From: Fasciola hepatica
Taxonomy: Eukaryota; Platyhelminthes; Trematoda; Plagiorchiida; Fasciolidae
NCBI GenBank assembly: GCA_948099385.1
Contig: CANUEZ040000151.1
Location: 5,836,001-5,900,000, forward strand
DNA: 64,000 bases
Direction of reading: 5' to 3'
The position numbers were made by a program, and so were the translations under genes. The number at the start of each line of letters is the position of its first letter. The stretch's first letter is position 1. This document shows positions 22,876 through 33,783 of this stretch, one piece after another. Below the pieces are notes generated by a model. That model saw only the letters and a program-made list of their open reading frames with translations, was not told the DNA's origin and did no database searches.

Positions 22876-25824
22876 GATTACTGCACTAGAACTTTCATTT
22901 CTCACCCGATGACAAACGCCAGGGCAACTATTCTCTTTTACGTTATATTGCTTACAATCTATACTACTGTAGCCACAGTTTGCTGACTTTTATAACTATA
23001 CCTAGTTTAATGCTTGCCGGTTCTCCTAATTTTAGACAATGTTCCTGTTCTATTGCCAACCAGTCTAAGTTTCTTAGTCTTAGATGTCTCCACAGCAAAT
23101 AAGTACGTGGCTTCGGACCCTAGGACACTGAGTTCCGCCGTCTACCACTTTACTCGATCCTTTCACTCCTCTCCCGTTCATCTTGGCTACCACCACTCAC
23201 CCGGGTTTTATGCCCGGCCTCAATTCGCCTATCTTAATCACCTCATTCCAGAATCTATTATTCCAGAAGCCCACCTGCTAGTACTTACTTGGTGGCTTTT
23301 CCTCTCGTCTCACCTCTGTATCTACCATCCACCAACTACTATCATATTCTCTCTTATGCACCACACCATTTCCCATCAGCAGAGCTAAACTCATCTGCAC
23401 CAGCTAGCCCGGAATGGACTCTGATGGTCTTAGGCATGGCCTGGCGCTGTACGAGACTGACACACGTATGCTAGCTCGTGCTTTACAACGTTCGTTGTCC
23501 TACTCCGTGTGTTGCATAATCCCATCCTGCATTTTCCCAGCCCATGCTAGCGAAACCCCTGATGTCAACGGCACCCATACCATTGCGTCGTTGGAACGTG
23601 GGGAAAACAGACCACCCCCAGCAGTTGCGAAAAAAGACAAATACGCATAAAATTACGATCGGGCGGAGGGGCTATGGAAAGTTCCTATATGGGCTCAACC
23701 ACCCCTCTGTTAGGAAACAAAAAAATAATAATAATAAAACTGAAAAAAGGGAACAGTGGAAACGAAAAAGACCTCGTGGGATCGATTCGATCTCCAAATA
23801 CCACTGACATCGGGCTGTGAAGGAATTGGGCAACCTTCATCTATGGGAAAGTATCCCATCAGCTCAGACCTGATCCTGCGAAAGGGGAAACCCCACATCG
23901 CCCTTGTTCGCTCGACAAGCTTTGGTCTTCACGCTCGAGACTGACTGGGGTGACAGCGCACTGGACTCTCCACATACGCTTTCCCACCCCCCGCTCTAAG
24001 TTTCAACCACCCCATACCCACCATAAGCGCACCTAGCATGCACGTCGACGTCAAATACAACCGCTACCACAGCCCTGACCTTCAACCCATTGACCTGGAC
24101 AGAGTATCGACGTACCTGACGAATAACGGCAACCTCGATGAAGCCCGAAAAAAAAGAGATAAGAACAAAGTGGAAACCGGTCACCTTTTCCTTCTATACC
24201 CTTCTATCTTCCGTCATCTTTTTTAGAAAGCGGTCTTCTCGATGTCCTAGCATCCAAGCCACGCTTAGGTTTACAACCCTACCTAACAGTAACCACTGCC
24301 TCCTGCCAACTACAATCACTACCGCAGCCTGCTCACAATTAAGTTAAATCTCTGAAATGCAGACGCAGCATACCACCGGGTTTACGCTATTTTTGCTAGC
24401 CTGTAGTAGTACTTATCAACCCCTTGCAACCCTACGTTACTTAAGCTCTCTATTTAAAACCCAGATCAAAGTACGAAATGTAACACTGACAGTCCACATA
24501 AACCCAGCCAGTTCTTTATTAATTGTCGCTATTTATTATCATAACCAACAGCTGGAACCACGTCCAGACTGCTATCACCATTTATTTCAGGTTTGTCGTC
24601 GCCCACTCTCTCGGGCACCACTTTCGGTGACCAATGTCCACACTTTGACCTGTACCGACAGAGACCTTAATGGCATCTTTTATACCAAACGGGATTGCAA
24701 TCGGGCCACACGACCTAAAACACCCTCAAATGCTTACAAGCAGATTGATAGACGTCTCCTAACGCAACACCTCTACTACTGATGTCACTGTTGGAGGCTT
24801 CAGAAATAACAGTTCGCAAGCAACCTTCTATTGATTGATTGACACGTCCCTTACCCCGCCTGATGAACCATACCCACGGGATGCTGCACATCACCTTGGT
24901 CTCATGTGAAACAATCCAATAACAGAGCCAGAATACGCAACACAGAAATTTTTTCTCATTAAAATTCGATACGTTATCCGAACGCGAGTCCACTTGTCCC
25001 TCACATCCTTGGTTCCCAACAATGATGCCGAAGATCACTGAGAATCAATAAGTCAATATATTTGTCAGCATAACAGAACAATAAGGCGCAAGCCCACAGG
25101 GAGATTTTTCGCTCCGTTTTCTCTTCCAAGATTTCATTTTACTTTCGATCGGTATCCAGCTTGAAATTGACTCTTCACCAGTTAAAGGCCTTCAAGTTGC
25201 GCTGCCTTTTTTTCTGAATGATAAGGGTTATTGATCCCGAACCTAAACTCACCTTATATATGGATTGCTGTTTCCTCCACATTCATCAACGTTGCCTGTC
25301 CATTTCCACAAAGTTTCCTCATGTCCCCTCGTTTCATGATGAACTCCCTCTATTAGAATCGGGAATATCCATCATTCCGGGCCAACTTCATCTCCATAGA
25401 GAGCCGCTCTCTTCATATTCACCAAAGTTCACGGTTGTACTCCCATTCATTTCTTTAACCTCTCCATGTCCATAACTTACTCCGTGCATAGAACCAGCAA
25501 TAGGCCTCAGTTACCCACATCTTGCATTATTATGACGTATAACGCATTCCTAGCGCTATATTTTCACGATATATTTTGTATTTTCACGGACCACCACCAA
25601 CCAGTCGAATCCGAAACCAAACCGTATTTGCCGCGCAAACCTTTATAATTTCAGTCGACTCAAACTATCTCTAGCTATATTGTTTTGCTTCTGACAACTC
25701 CACTCGCTTTCTTGAAATTCGTGTATAGTTCATTGTTTTGAGTAACGTTGTACACCATGATCATGCGCTTGCGCATGCGTCTCGACCATGGTCGAGAAAT
25801 ATACCATTATTATTATTATTATAT
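22876..25824 (+). repeat. LINE-1 3' region (dispersed repeat copy B)
   Basis: About 2.9 kb without credible genes. From about 23140 it is homologous to copy C (from 40026) and, in its right part, to copy A. Relative to A and C it lacks a segment near 24336 (present in C at about 41930-42235). It ends with palindromes CATGCGCTTGCGCATG-like and CTCGACCATGGTCGAG, then AAATATACC and ATT units. Truncation of the other copies at different left points, with a common right end, is what LINE target-primed reverse transcription produces. Confidence 0.7.
25760..25824 (+). other. Conserved double palindrome plus (ATT)n terminus
   Basis: GCGCTTGCGC-centred and CTCGACCATGGTCGAG palindromes in tandem, directly before the microsatellite tail. 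They are also kept in copies A and C. Probably the 3' structure recognised by the reverse transcriptase; this role is inferred. Confidence 0.6.
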
Positions 25825-26771
25825 GCTTCTCCCAATTTGCCTTAAACGGCATCCAAGTATGTAGGAGATACTTGGCAGCCTCGGGGCCTCTGGTGTGTAT
25901 AGCTTTGAAAAAACGTAAGAAAACTTACGCTGCTTTCAGTGTACGCCATGTTACTCATCCACTGAAAACGTCTAAGCCTGTCCATATTTGACAACGCACA
26001 CAACTGATTACATTTTTTTCATGTCTTGGATTACATGAAACCTACAGAACTTTATCTGCGCATCGGGACACTGCACCGCAAAGGCATTATACAGTGCCAA
26101 TCTCCTATCAACCACTATCGTTTTGCAACCTCTTGACTAAGGCAACGCCCCAGCCAGGTAACCCACAGCTGTAAGATGGCTGTCGCCACTCTGGTTGGGA
26201 AGAATGACATATAACACACTATGCCCTAAACCCGTTTCGTCAACGATCATTACGTGCCACAAAGCATACCCACCACAATTCATTTGGTGGGTTGCATTTG
26301 CAAGCATAACATTTCAGAGCTTGCTGCTTAGTTCCATGCCCGTGAAAGGCACGGAGAGCACAAAGTTAAAAACATCACCATCACACAAAATTTTATATTG
26401 CCCTCTATCTTTTTATGACTGACCTACCACGGTCGCCCCGTTCCCGCCATCCCGTTGGTAGGCCTATTTCTGATGGACAGGAAGTCACCATTACAAAGAC
26501 GACGATTGAACGCTTTCTTCTTATAATTCCTAAGCTCAGACATATGATGAAAGGTATGCTTCAACTCGGACACATGACATTCTCGATCACGTGTCAGACG
26601 TCTATCCCTAACATACAAACCCTCCGCACCGCACTGCAAACTATGGTTATGGACCACTGGCCACCGCGTCACCATGTGCACAACACCAACGGCACGGAGC
26701 GCGACGAAGGCCTCGCATCCCAAGTTTGAGTACCTGAGGCAACCAATAAGTTTCCGTTCGAAAGTGAACAA
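25825..26771 (-). pseudogene. MULE/ZSWIM-like transposase remnant
   Basis: On the minus strand an N-terminal segment (26771-26424) ends a Cys/aromatic-rich FLYWCH/FAR1-like stretch with VVHNHS. Downstream, in shifted frames with stops, come NVMLANATHQMNCGGYALWH, MIVDETGLGHS, TIVVDRRLALYNAF and FCRFHVIQDMKK, then HTRGPEAAKYLLHTWM. This order matches MULE-type transposases (DATYxTN, vDenG, vDrxlAlynA, FHvxrd). The first catalytic Asp appears as Asn. The left end is cut at the LINE tail. Pattern recognition only; no search was run. Confidence 0.7.
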
Positions 26772-27572
26772 ACATTACCTTCTAGCGGAACAATGTCTCT
26801 GTCTACGATGTACGCAGCAGCACTTGATGAAATAACACTCCACGTTGCTCACCAAAACTATGCCACGTTTGCGGGCCGCTTTAGCCGTACGAGAATTATA
26901 CACGAAGAAACTTGATGAAGCCGCCCATTAGAACTCCCGAAAGTCATAGTTGAAACAATCTAAATTCGGGTAACTTCTCCGCTTCAAAAGCCGAAATTCA
27001 CCGGCACTGTCCACAGTTGTCCGCTCCATTACGTCAGCCGATCAAAGGAACACACCTAAAATCTGTGGCTAACATGGCGTTCGAACTGAATTTTATATGG
27101 CCAACTAGCCAATGAAATCACAGACGTCGGAACACACAAACCAAAGATTCATTTTCAGCTTGCACATTTGATTTGTCAAGTCAGAGTTAACAACTCTAAA
27201 TAAATAACATTTGGAGCAAATTTGAGATCGGGAAATCATCCTCTCATTTCGAAACTTCACGTTACACCAACCCAGGTGGGGCTAGTCTGCGCTTTCCTGG
27301 ATGAGCTAAGTAGGAGAGATTGGGGCCCGAGAGTTTTGCACGACGAGGACTGAGAATAGACATGATGAACTGCGGTAACGAAAAACGATGAAAAAAAGAA
27401 AAGAAGAAAAGGAATTTTACAGCCAGGGCTTAGACGGCCATTAAGTATGCAACTTTACGATAAAAGGACGCTGTCAGTTTGAAAACGAGGAGCGAGAAGT
27501 GCAAAACGTAAACAGTGGGTCAGATTGCAACAGTGGTTTGGAAGGATCGAGGTATGGCAAATGTTAGTCACA
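26772..27572. other. Unassigned, non-coding
   Basis: No supported gene, repeat or RNA. Short purine-rich runs (AAAAAGAAAAGAAGAAAAGG) near 27390. Confidence 0.4.
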
Positions 27573-27660
27573 GATACCCATGCAGCACGAGTGTCCTCTT
27601 GACAGACACCTGAGTGTCCCCTTGACCGTACCACTGAGTGACCCCCAATGTTTGTTTGCC
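27573..27660. repeat. Degenerate hairpin-type repeat
   Basis: Contains GCAGCACGAGTGTCC and GACACCTGAGTGTCCCCTT, words shared with the 146-bp hairpin element at 42999-43144. Its ends are not clear. Confidence 0.45.
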
Positions 27661-28164
27661 AATACCCATCCTTTTGACAAAACGACTAAATATCCACTGA
27701 CCAGAAAAAATAATTCGTGAAAATTACCAAGTTTATTATAAAAGTGGCATATTGAAGGCTTATAAAACTTGAAATTTGAGGACTTTTTCATTCTGAATGT
27801 TGGAAAGATGTTCATAGTTCTTGTTTTACGTGGTTACTGGATCTAAACTATCATGCACTAAGGTGAGGCAGCGGCACAAAACATTTTCGCTTGCCGGTAT
27901 CAAGAATGGTTTATTTGAAAGCTGTTTCCATCAAAAAGGTTTAACATCTGATAAATTATAAATCATAACAATTACAACTGATGAAATAAGAGGATATTAA
28001 ATAAACTGTGAAATAAATCTGAGGAACATCTAGAGCTGTGATTTTGGTCAACTGTTAGTAAGCCCCAGAATGGCTGAAAAGGTGTGCTTTACGCCAGATA
28101 AATAGAAAAATCCCAACAGAAAAAGTTGGTTGAGATTTCTCCCGAAGAAAATGATAATTCACCC
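27661..28164. other. Unassigned, non-coding
   Basis: AT-rich stretch; nothing supported. Confidence 0.4.
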
Positions 28165-28441
28165 ACCCGCTTTCTAACCCAAGTAGCACATCTCAAGTTT
28201 GCCCCATGCTTGCCCCATGGGGCAAACTTGGGGCAGACTTGGGGCTGTCCCAAGCTTACCATTGAAAAGCTCGGGGTAGCTGTACCATTGCCCCAAGATT
28301 GCTCCTTGCGGCCAGCCTCAAACTTGCCTGATGCGTGCCCCAGGAGACAAACTTGAGGCAAACGTGGGGCTAGCCCCAACCTTGGGGCAGCCCCATGGGA
28401 CAAGCTTGAGGCAAGCCCAAGTTTTACCCCAAAGGTTGGGG
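28165..28441. repeat. Interleaved palindromic repeat (CTTGCCCC/GGGGCAAG words)
   Basis: Begins ACCCAAGTAGCAC and then alternates inverted copies of CTTGCCCC, GGGGCAAACTTGG and AGCCCC, including the perfect palindrome TTGCCCCATGGGGCAA. The CCCAAGTAGCAC start resembles the terminus of the hairpin element at 42999. Gypsy-1 is inserted at its right side. Confidence 0.65.
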
Positions 28442-28445
28442 TAAC
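28442..28445. repeat. Gypsy-1 target-site duplication, left copy
   Basis: TAAC before the LTR; the same four bases follow the 3' LTR at 33768-33771. Confidence 0.75.
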
Positions 28446-28715
28446 TGTAGTGCTACCAATAAAGCACTAGATGACGGAAACTAACAAAGTTGTTTATTTG
28501 AACAATGACCATTTTTGGTGGCGCCACTTGCTCCGCCTGTGTACGTCGTCTGCACGCCGTTGCGCTCCTCCAATACACACGTTGTCCCGCTCCAGCGTTT
28601 TGAGTTCTGCTTTTCGCGCTGCCGGGTATATTCGCTATCGTGTCACATACGGAGGACCACGGGCTATAGACTCTATACGGGAGCAGGTCCTGACTTAGCT
28701 GAGATAAATCCTAAA
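28446..28715 (+). repeat. 5' LTR of Gypsy-1
   Basis: 270 bp, starting TGTAGTGCTACC and ending ATCCTAAA; the right end is defined by the point where 5' and 3' copies diverge. The end is AA rather than the usual CA. Confidence 0.9.
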
Positions 28716-28716
28716 C

Positions 28717-28730
28717 TGGTGAGCCCGAAC
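28717..28730 (+). promoter_or_regulatory. Gypsy-1 primer binding site
   Basis: TGGTGAGCCCGAAC, one base after the LTR, complementary to a tRNA 3' end finishing CCA. A near-identical site (GGTGAGCCCGAAC) follows the LTR of Gypsy-2. The tRNA identity is unresolved. Confidence 0.75.
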
Positions 28731-28940
28731 AACAAATTAATTCTCGAAGGACATTCGTTAGTCTCTCAATCACATTTATTCGTTTACATATACACTTTTC
28801 CGATATATAAACGGTAAATTCCGGATATCAGTTACCATATCCCTTATATATATATTTTTCTGATATCCATACTATAAGTGTTTCACTTTTGCTGCACTGA
28901 CCTCTTTATATCATTTTACATTTGATATACCGTTGCAACT

Positions 28941-29762
28941 ATGGCTAGCAACGACCGTAAACCTGGCCCGGAACCGTCCGTTTCGACAGTCTCCCTAGCC
29001 GTCTCTCAGTTTTTCGTTGATGACCCTCAACTCTGGTTTCATATGTTGGAGGCAGAGTTTGAATCACATAGAATTACAGGCGAACAAACCCGTTACCCGT
29101 GGACTATCGGTCGCCTTCCCCGTGACGTAGCTACTCAGATACGCGACGTAAGATTCAATAACAGTTCTTACACAGCCGTGAAAGACGCGGTAATCTCTCG
29201 TCTTTTACCTTCAGAATCGTCCAGACTAAAACGGCTGACCCAAGGGACAGAGTTAGGTAGCAAGAAGCCCTCTGCATTACTGAGAGAAATGCAGCAGCTG
29301 GCAGGGCAACTTTTAGAAAAAAACGTCTTTAAAGAGTTGTGGGTACAGCGACTACCACCCAACATTCAAGCACTGATCGAGGTTTCCAGCCACCTTAAGC
29401 TCACAGAAGCGGCTAAACTAGCGGACGGTATTATGGACCGGTACCATCCACAAATTACCGCCGTAACAAACTCGAGCAGCCCCCAGACCCCAGCTCCCAC
29501 CGTAGGAACACACTCCGAGGACACTCTGATAGCTGCTTTCGAGCGGGCTTTCAGACGTTTTTCCTCTCCTGGTTTTTCTCACTGTAGAAACCATATATCT
29601 TATCACAACTCTGACCGACGTGAACGTCTCAGAAGCCCTTCCCCTGACCGCCTGGTTAACCCATCTCGATCAACGTACTGCCGATACCACAAACGGTTTG
29701 GGGAGAAGGCTTGGCGCTGCGAAGCCGGTTGCACCTTCCCAGGTGCCAAACAGGGAAACTAA
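28941..29762 (+). CDS. Gypsy-1 gag
   Basis: 273 codons from an ATG. The N-terminal half has the Gypsy capsid pattern [17 protein letters not shown] followed by [13 protein letters not shown] and [20 protein letters not shown]. The C terminus has [18 protein letters not shown], a CHCC-type motif in place of the usual CCHC knuckle, as reported for the CsRn1 group. It ends with TAA at 29760-29762, directly after the heptamer GGGAAAC. The pol frame overlaps it in the -1 phase. The frame is intact. Gag would build the particle that packages the element RNA. Confidence 0.88.
   Translation: MASNDRKPGPEPSVSTVSLAVSQFFVDDPQLWFHMLEAEFESHRITGEQTRYPWTIGRLPRDVATQIRDVRFNNSSYTAVKDAVISRLLPSESSRLKRLTQGTELGSKKPSALLREMQQLAGQLLEKNVFKELWVQRLPPNIQALIEVSSHLKLTEAAKLADGIMDRYHPQITAVTNSSSPQTPAPTVGTHSEDTLIAAFERAFRRFSSPGFSHCRNHISYHNSDRRERLRSPSPDRLVNPSRSTYCRYHKRFGEKAWRCEAGCTFPGAKQGN
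29753..29759 (+). promoter_or_regulatory. -1 ribosomal frameshift heptamer
   Basis: G_GGA_AAC in the gag phase, immediately followed by the gag stop TAA. Slipping one base back after AAC enters the phase of the protease-RT frame exactly. Downstream lie a CCAAC-GCG-GTTGG hairpin (about 29785-29800) and a TCGA...TCGA pair (about 29766-29779). The X XXY YYZ form is the canonical -1 slippery site. Confidence 0.75.
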
Positions 29763-30793
29763 TACCTCGATGCTTTTCGACGACCAACGCGGTTGGCAGC
29801 CATAATAGCAGTCGTCTGTTGCATGTCCGAGATTTAGTTTCCAATAGCCTGTTCCTAATTGACACCGGTGCAGCAGTAAGTGTCATTCCAAAGGAGGCAG
29901 GTGATGCAACGAACCCGTCAGTCCAACAAATCCGTGCTGTCAATGGCACTCCCATTGCTACTCACGGCCGTAAGTCACTCACACTCAATTTAGGACTACG
30001 TCGCACCTTCCGCTGGGTGTTCATAGTAGCAGACGTCTCTTATCCCATACTAGGCATCGATTTCCTAGACCATTTCGACCTCCTGATCGATGCACGAGGC
30101 CGGAGAGTTGTCGACCGGCAGACTTCTCTTTCCGTAACCGGGTCGTATTCCTCCGTGAATCACATCACGCCCCTATACATCGAGCCGCAGGCCGAACACC
30201 CGTACGCAGACCTACTTTCAGCTTACCCGGCAATGCTAAGACAATCTGGCCCCCTTCCCGCGATGACCACTAACGTTACCCACCATATTGTCACTAAAGG
30301 ACCCCCAGCATTTAGCCGACCACGTCGCTTGACCTTAGACAAGCTCCGCGTAGCACAGGCTGAGTCTGAACACATGCTAGAATTAGGCATAATACGCCCG
30401 CCCAGTAGCTCTTGGGCCTCGCCCCTTCACATGGTTCCTAAACCTAATGGCGATTGGCGCCCCTGCGGTGACTACAGGGCCCTCAACCAGGCTACTGTCC
30501 CGGACAGGTACCCCATTCCACATATTCAAGATCTTACTTCTACCCTGTCTGGTTGTTCTGTTTTCAGCAGAGTCGACATCGTCAGAGCCTACCACCAAAT
30601 CCCAGTAGCAAAAGCTGACATCCCTAGAACCTCTGTCACAACTCCATTCGGACTATTCGAGTTTTTGCGCATGCCTTTTGGGCTCAGCAATGCAGCCCAA
30701 ACCTTTCAAAGGTTTATGCATGAGGCAACACGCGGTTTGAAGAATGTCTACGTGTACTCAGACGATATTTTGGTGGCAAGTTCTTCAAAATAA
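29759..30793 (+). CDS. Gypsy-1 pol, protease and RT
   Basis: Open in the -1 phase relative to gag. The protease motif [14 protein letters not shown] lies near 29870; the RT follows with [73 protein letters not shown] and the intact catalytic box [10 protein letters not shown] (about 30757). The frame ends at TAA 30791-30793, within a 1-nt frame error; the RT thumb continues in another phase from about 30786. The protein has no own start codon and depends on the frameshift. Confidence 0.88.
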   Translation, partial: LIPRCFSTTNAVGSHNSSRLLHVRDLVSNSLFLIDTGAAVSVIPKEAGDATNPSVQQIRAVNGTPIATHGRKSLTLNLGLRRTFRWVFIVADVSYPILGIDFLDHFDLLIDARGRRVVDRQTSLSVTGSYSSVNHITPLYIEPQAEHPYADLLSAYPAMLRQSGPLPAMTTNVTHHIVTKGPPAFSRPRRLTLDKLRVAQAESEHMLELGIIRPPSSSWASPLHMVPKPNGDWRPCGDYRALNQATVPDRYPIPHIQDLTSTLSGCSVFSRVDIVRAYHQIPVAKADIPRTSVTTPFGLFEFLRMPFGLSNAAQTFQRFMHEATRGLKNVYVYSDDILVASSSK

Positions 30794-31500
30794 GAGCCAA
30801 CACGGTGTAACCATTAACCCTGCTAAGTGCGAATTAGGTAGGACGACCATCACGTTCCTGGGTCACGAAATTTCAGCCTCAGGCATACAGCCCCTGCCTG
30901 ACAAGGTGGCGGCAATTCGCGACTATCCTGAGCCTCACTCTTACCGACAACTGCGCCAATTTTCTGGCCTCGTTAACTTTTATCACCGCTTTATCCCACA
31001 TGGCGCCGAAATAATGCAGCCTCTAACAGACCTCTTACGTAGAGGTAAGCGGAAATTCATTTTTCCCGACAAGGCGCAGGCAGCTTTTACTTTGATCAAG
31101 GATGCTATCGCCAACATAGCACTCCTTGCACATCCCGATCCCTCTGCTCCCCTGGCATTAGGAACAGATGCTTCGGACACGGCTGTTGGAGCAGTGTTGC
31201 AGCAATTCGTCAACAAGTCATGGCAACCAATAGCTTTCTTCTCCAAGCGTCTCCAGCCTTCGGAATCCCGATATAGTACGTTCAGCAGAGAACTGCTGGC
31301 AATCTATTTGGGTATCCGACACTTCCGGCACACACTCGAGGGCCAAACGTTCACAGTGTTCACAGATCATAAACCACTAGTTTACGCCCTCCAGTCAGCT
31401 TCTGACCGATATTCGCCACGCGAGATTCGCCACTTAGACTATGTTTCGCAGTTTACTACGGACATTCGACACGTCTCTGGGGCACAATCCCGTAGCAGGC
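30786..31500 (+). pseudogene. Gypsy-1 pol, RT connection and RNase H
   Basis: Continuation in a shifted phase (open frame 30744-31589). It carries NPAKCELGRTTITFLGHEIS, LRQFSGLVNFYHRFIPHGA, then RNase H: GTDASDTAVGAVLQQF, FSRELLAIYLGIRHFRH and FTDHKPLVYAL. The homologous part ends near 31490, where it enters a third phase. The RNase H catalytic residues visible (D in TDAS, E in SREL, D in TDHK) are retained, but the frame breaks on both sides inactivate the polyprotein. Confidence 0.85.
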
Positions 31501-31925
31501 GCACTCTCACGCGTCCACAATATCGACTATCCACTACCCATGGGCACAGACCTAGAAGCAATCGCCGCAGCCCAAACGACAGATCCTGAGATAGAGCAAC
31601 TCAGACACAACAGCTCCCTGCACCTAGTGCCAGTGGCCCTTCCAACTTCGGACGTAACTATCATTTGCGATGTGTCACAAGGTCGACCCCGACCACTAGT
31701 TCCTGCCAGTTTTCGCCGACGAGTTTTTACCAGCCTCCACAACTTATCGCACCCTGGGGTAACCGCCTCAGTGAAACTAGTCACCGAGCGATTCGTCTGG
31801 TCTTGCGTCAGATGTGACGTACGTCTTTGGGCCCGTGCTTGTCTTCAGTGTCAACGAGTTAAGATACAGCGTCACACCAAATCTACTTACGCACATTCTG
31901 CGAACCGGACGCACGCTTTCATCAT
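31490..31925 (+). pseudogene. Gypsy-1 pol, integrase zinc-binding segment
   Basis: Third pol phase (open frame 31441-31992). NPVAGALSRVHNID joins the end of RNase H to the integrase. LHNLSHPGVTASVKLVTERFVW and CLQCQRVKIQRH form the HHCC zinc-binding motif. Homology leaves this phase at about 31925 for the frame holding the catalytic core. Confidence 0.8.
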
Positions 31926-32915
31926 GTGCATGTGGATCTCGCGGGGCCACTTCCGCCATCCAATGGCTGCGTCTACATCCTCACTTGCGTAGATCGTTTC
32001 ACTCGCTGGCCACAGGCCATACCTATTCCTCGCCCAACCTCAGAAGAAGCTGCAAAAGCATTTCTAACCGGTTGGGTGAGTCAGTTCGTTTGCCCTGTTA
32101 TCGTGACCACTGACCGCGGTTCTCATTTCGACGGCGCCTTCCACGAGCTACTAAACGCATTCAGTTGTCGACACAACAAGACGACGGCCTATCATCCTCA
32201 GGCCAATGGCATGGTGGAGCGATTCCATCGCCAGCTGAAAGCTGCCCTTCGTGCTCGTGATAACCCATTATGGAGTGAAGTTTTGCCGATCGTTCTCTTA
32301 GGACTGCGTAACACCGTTAAAGCCGATGTGGGTGTTACGGCGGCCGAACTGGTTTATGGTTGCACACAACGACTTCCAGGTGAGTTGGTTTCTCCATTAC
32401 CACCTATGAGTTTTAATTACGGGGATTACGCAAAACGGCTGTCGCACCAAATGCGGGTGATAAAGCCCACCCCACCACGAGAACAAACCCTGAGCAACTA
32501 CATACCTACCGCTCTAGCTACCACCGGCCATGTGTTTATTCGAGTAGATGCAGTGCGATCACCACTGCAGGCGGCTTACTCTGGCCCGTTCCGAGTCGTC
32601 CAGCGAAAGGAAAAGAAATACGTGGTGGACGCCGAGGGCGGGAAGGAGACCATCAGCATAGACCGCCTCAAACCAGCCTTCATCGAGGCAGAACCCACCT
32701 CGGACAACCCTCTCAGTGTCCCTACCTGCTCACAACCTTCGGTTAGTCGTCCCGAGTCGGCCCCTGTTACTCCCACTAACGACCCTTCGTTACCTGTTGC
32801 AACACCAAACTCCACGAAAGACACAGCTGCACCGGTCAACAGGAGAAATCGACGCGGCCGCGAGCTGCGACAGCCAACGAGGTTTTCTGAATATGTAACA
32901 GTTGTATATATTTAA
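31926..32915 (+). pseudogene. Gypsy-1 pol, integrase core and C terminus
   Basis: 329 codons with the rve-type core: MHVDLAGPLPPSNG (first Asp), VTTDRGSHFDG (second Asp) and YHPQANGMVERFHRQLK (Glu), so the D,D,E triad is complete. Then ELVYGTTQRLPGE-like and VFIRVDAVRSPLQAAYSGPF, and a basic, Pro-rich tail ending at TAA 32913-32915. The opening MHVD is probably internal to the ancestral pol and not a true start. Only the upstream frameshifts separate it from the zinc-binding part. Confidence 0.87.
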
Positions 32916-33497
32916 GTTTACTCTTCATATTCAACTTGTACATAGTCCTATTATGCATGAATGCACGACCACGTGGTGATCACGACAAGGGTGGCGGCAG
33001 CCTGTATTGCGCCGGTATGTCCCCCTCAGTCGAATATCCGATCGCGCCTCGAGGCGCAGCTTCCTTGTGTTTCTTGCCTTCCAGCTCGTCCCGTCAGACA
33101 GAACCACATGGAATTCCAGGATCTCGCATAGCTCCAACACAAGGCTCACTGGATCGCGACTGGACTCATTTGACGCCGGACGCTGGCTCGCTTACGAAGG
33201 CAATGACAACCACAGGGGCACGGAACTTTTGGATATGCCGGCAACGACAAATCCTACAACACAATCACCACTGCCAGGTCACGAACAGGATCTACCCCGG
33301 TCGGATAACATTTTGAGGAGAACGCAATTTTGCGATCGATGCACAGCGACCAGTGTGAGTCATGGAGAACGGCTTGTGCTGGCTACGCTGTTGTGTTCGA
33401 CCGCGGCGGGAGGCATGGAAAACGTCTCTCGCCACCGAATCCGACGTACCTATTAGGGGCGAAGCCCGACTGCGTCGGCCTTCTAGGGGGAGACCCC
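32916..33497 (+). other. Gypsy-1 3' untranslated region with polypurine tract
   Basis: About 580 bp without conserved frames. The last bases before the 3' LTR, AGGGGGAGA within CTAGGGGGAGACCCC, are the likely polypurine tract. Confidence 0.6.
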
Positions 33498-33767
33498 TGT
33501 AGTGCTACCAATAAAGCACTAGATGACGAAGACTAACAAATTTGTTTATTTGAACAATGACCGTTTTTGGTGGCGCCACTTGCTCCGCCTGTGTACGTTG
33601 TCTGCACGCCATTGCGCTCCTCCAATACACACGTTGTCCCGCTCCAGCGTATTGAGTTCTGCTTTTCGCGCTGCCGGGTATATTCGCTATCGTGTCACAT
33701 ACGGAGGACCACGGGCTATAGACTCTATACGGGAGCAGGTCCTGACTTAGCTGAGATAAATCCTAAA
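33498..33767 (+). repeat. 3' LTR of Gypsy-1
   Basis: 270 bp, about seven substitutions from the 5' LTR. It is followed by the TAAC duplication at 33768-33771. Confidence 0.92.
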
Positions 33768-33783
33768 TAACGAGGTACTTGAG

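Larger units (their letters stand above)
18236..25824 (+). mobile_element. LINE-1: two-ORF non-LTR retrotransposon (CR1/Jockey group)
   Basis: It has ORF1, ORF2 with apurinic-type endonuclease and reverse transcriptase, then a very long non-coding region ending in two palindromes and (ATT)n. The left limit is taken just after the inverted repeat and is uncertain. Joining the tail (22876-25824) to this LINE rests on adjacency, shared strand and the LINE-like truncated copies elsewhere. Clade placement between CR1, L2 and Jockey is not settled by eye. Confidence 0.75.
28446..33767 (+). mobile_element. Gypsy-1: full-length Gypsy LTR retrotransposon (CsRn1-like)
   Basis: A 5,322-bp element with 270-bp LTRs that differ at about seven positions (about 97.4% identity by eye), a TGG-starting primer binding site, gag, and pol in the order protease, RT, RNase H, integrase. 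pol is reached by a -1 shift. Integrase last and the gag CxYH...CxxxC motif suggest the CsRn1 group known from flatworms. Three further frame breaks in pol make it non-autonomous as sequenced. Confidence 0.93.

Noticed and set aside
28089..28403. Open frames across the palindromic CTTGCCCC region
   Set aside because: They are by-products of GC-rich repeated words with no start or family support.
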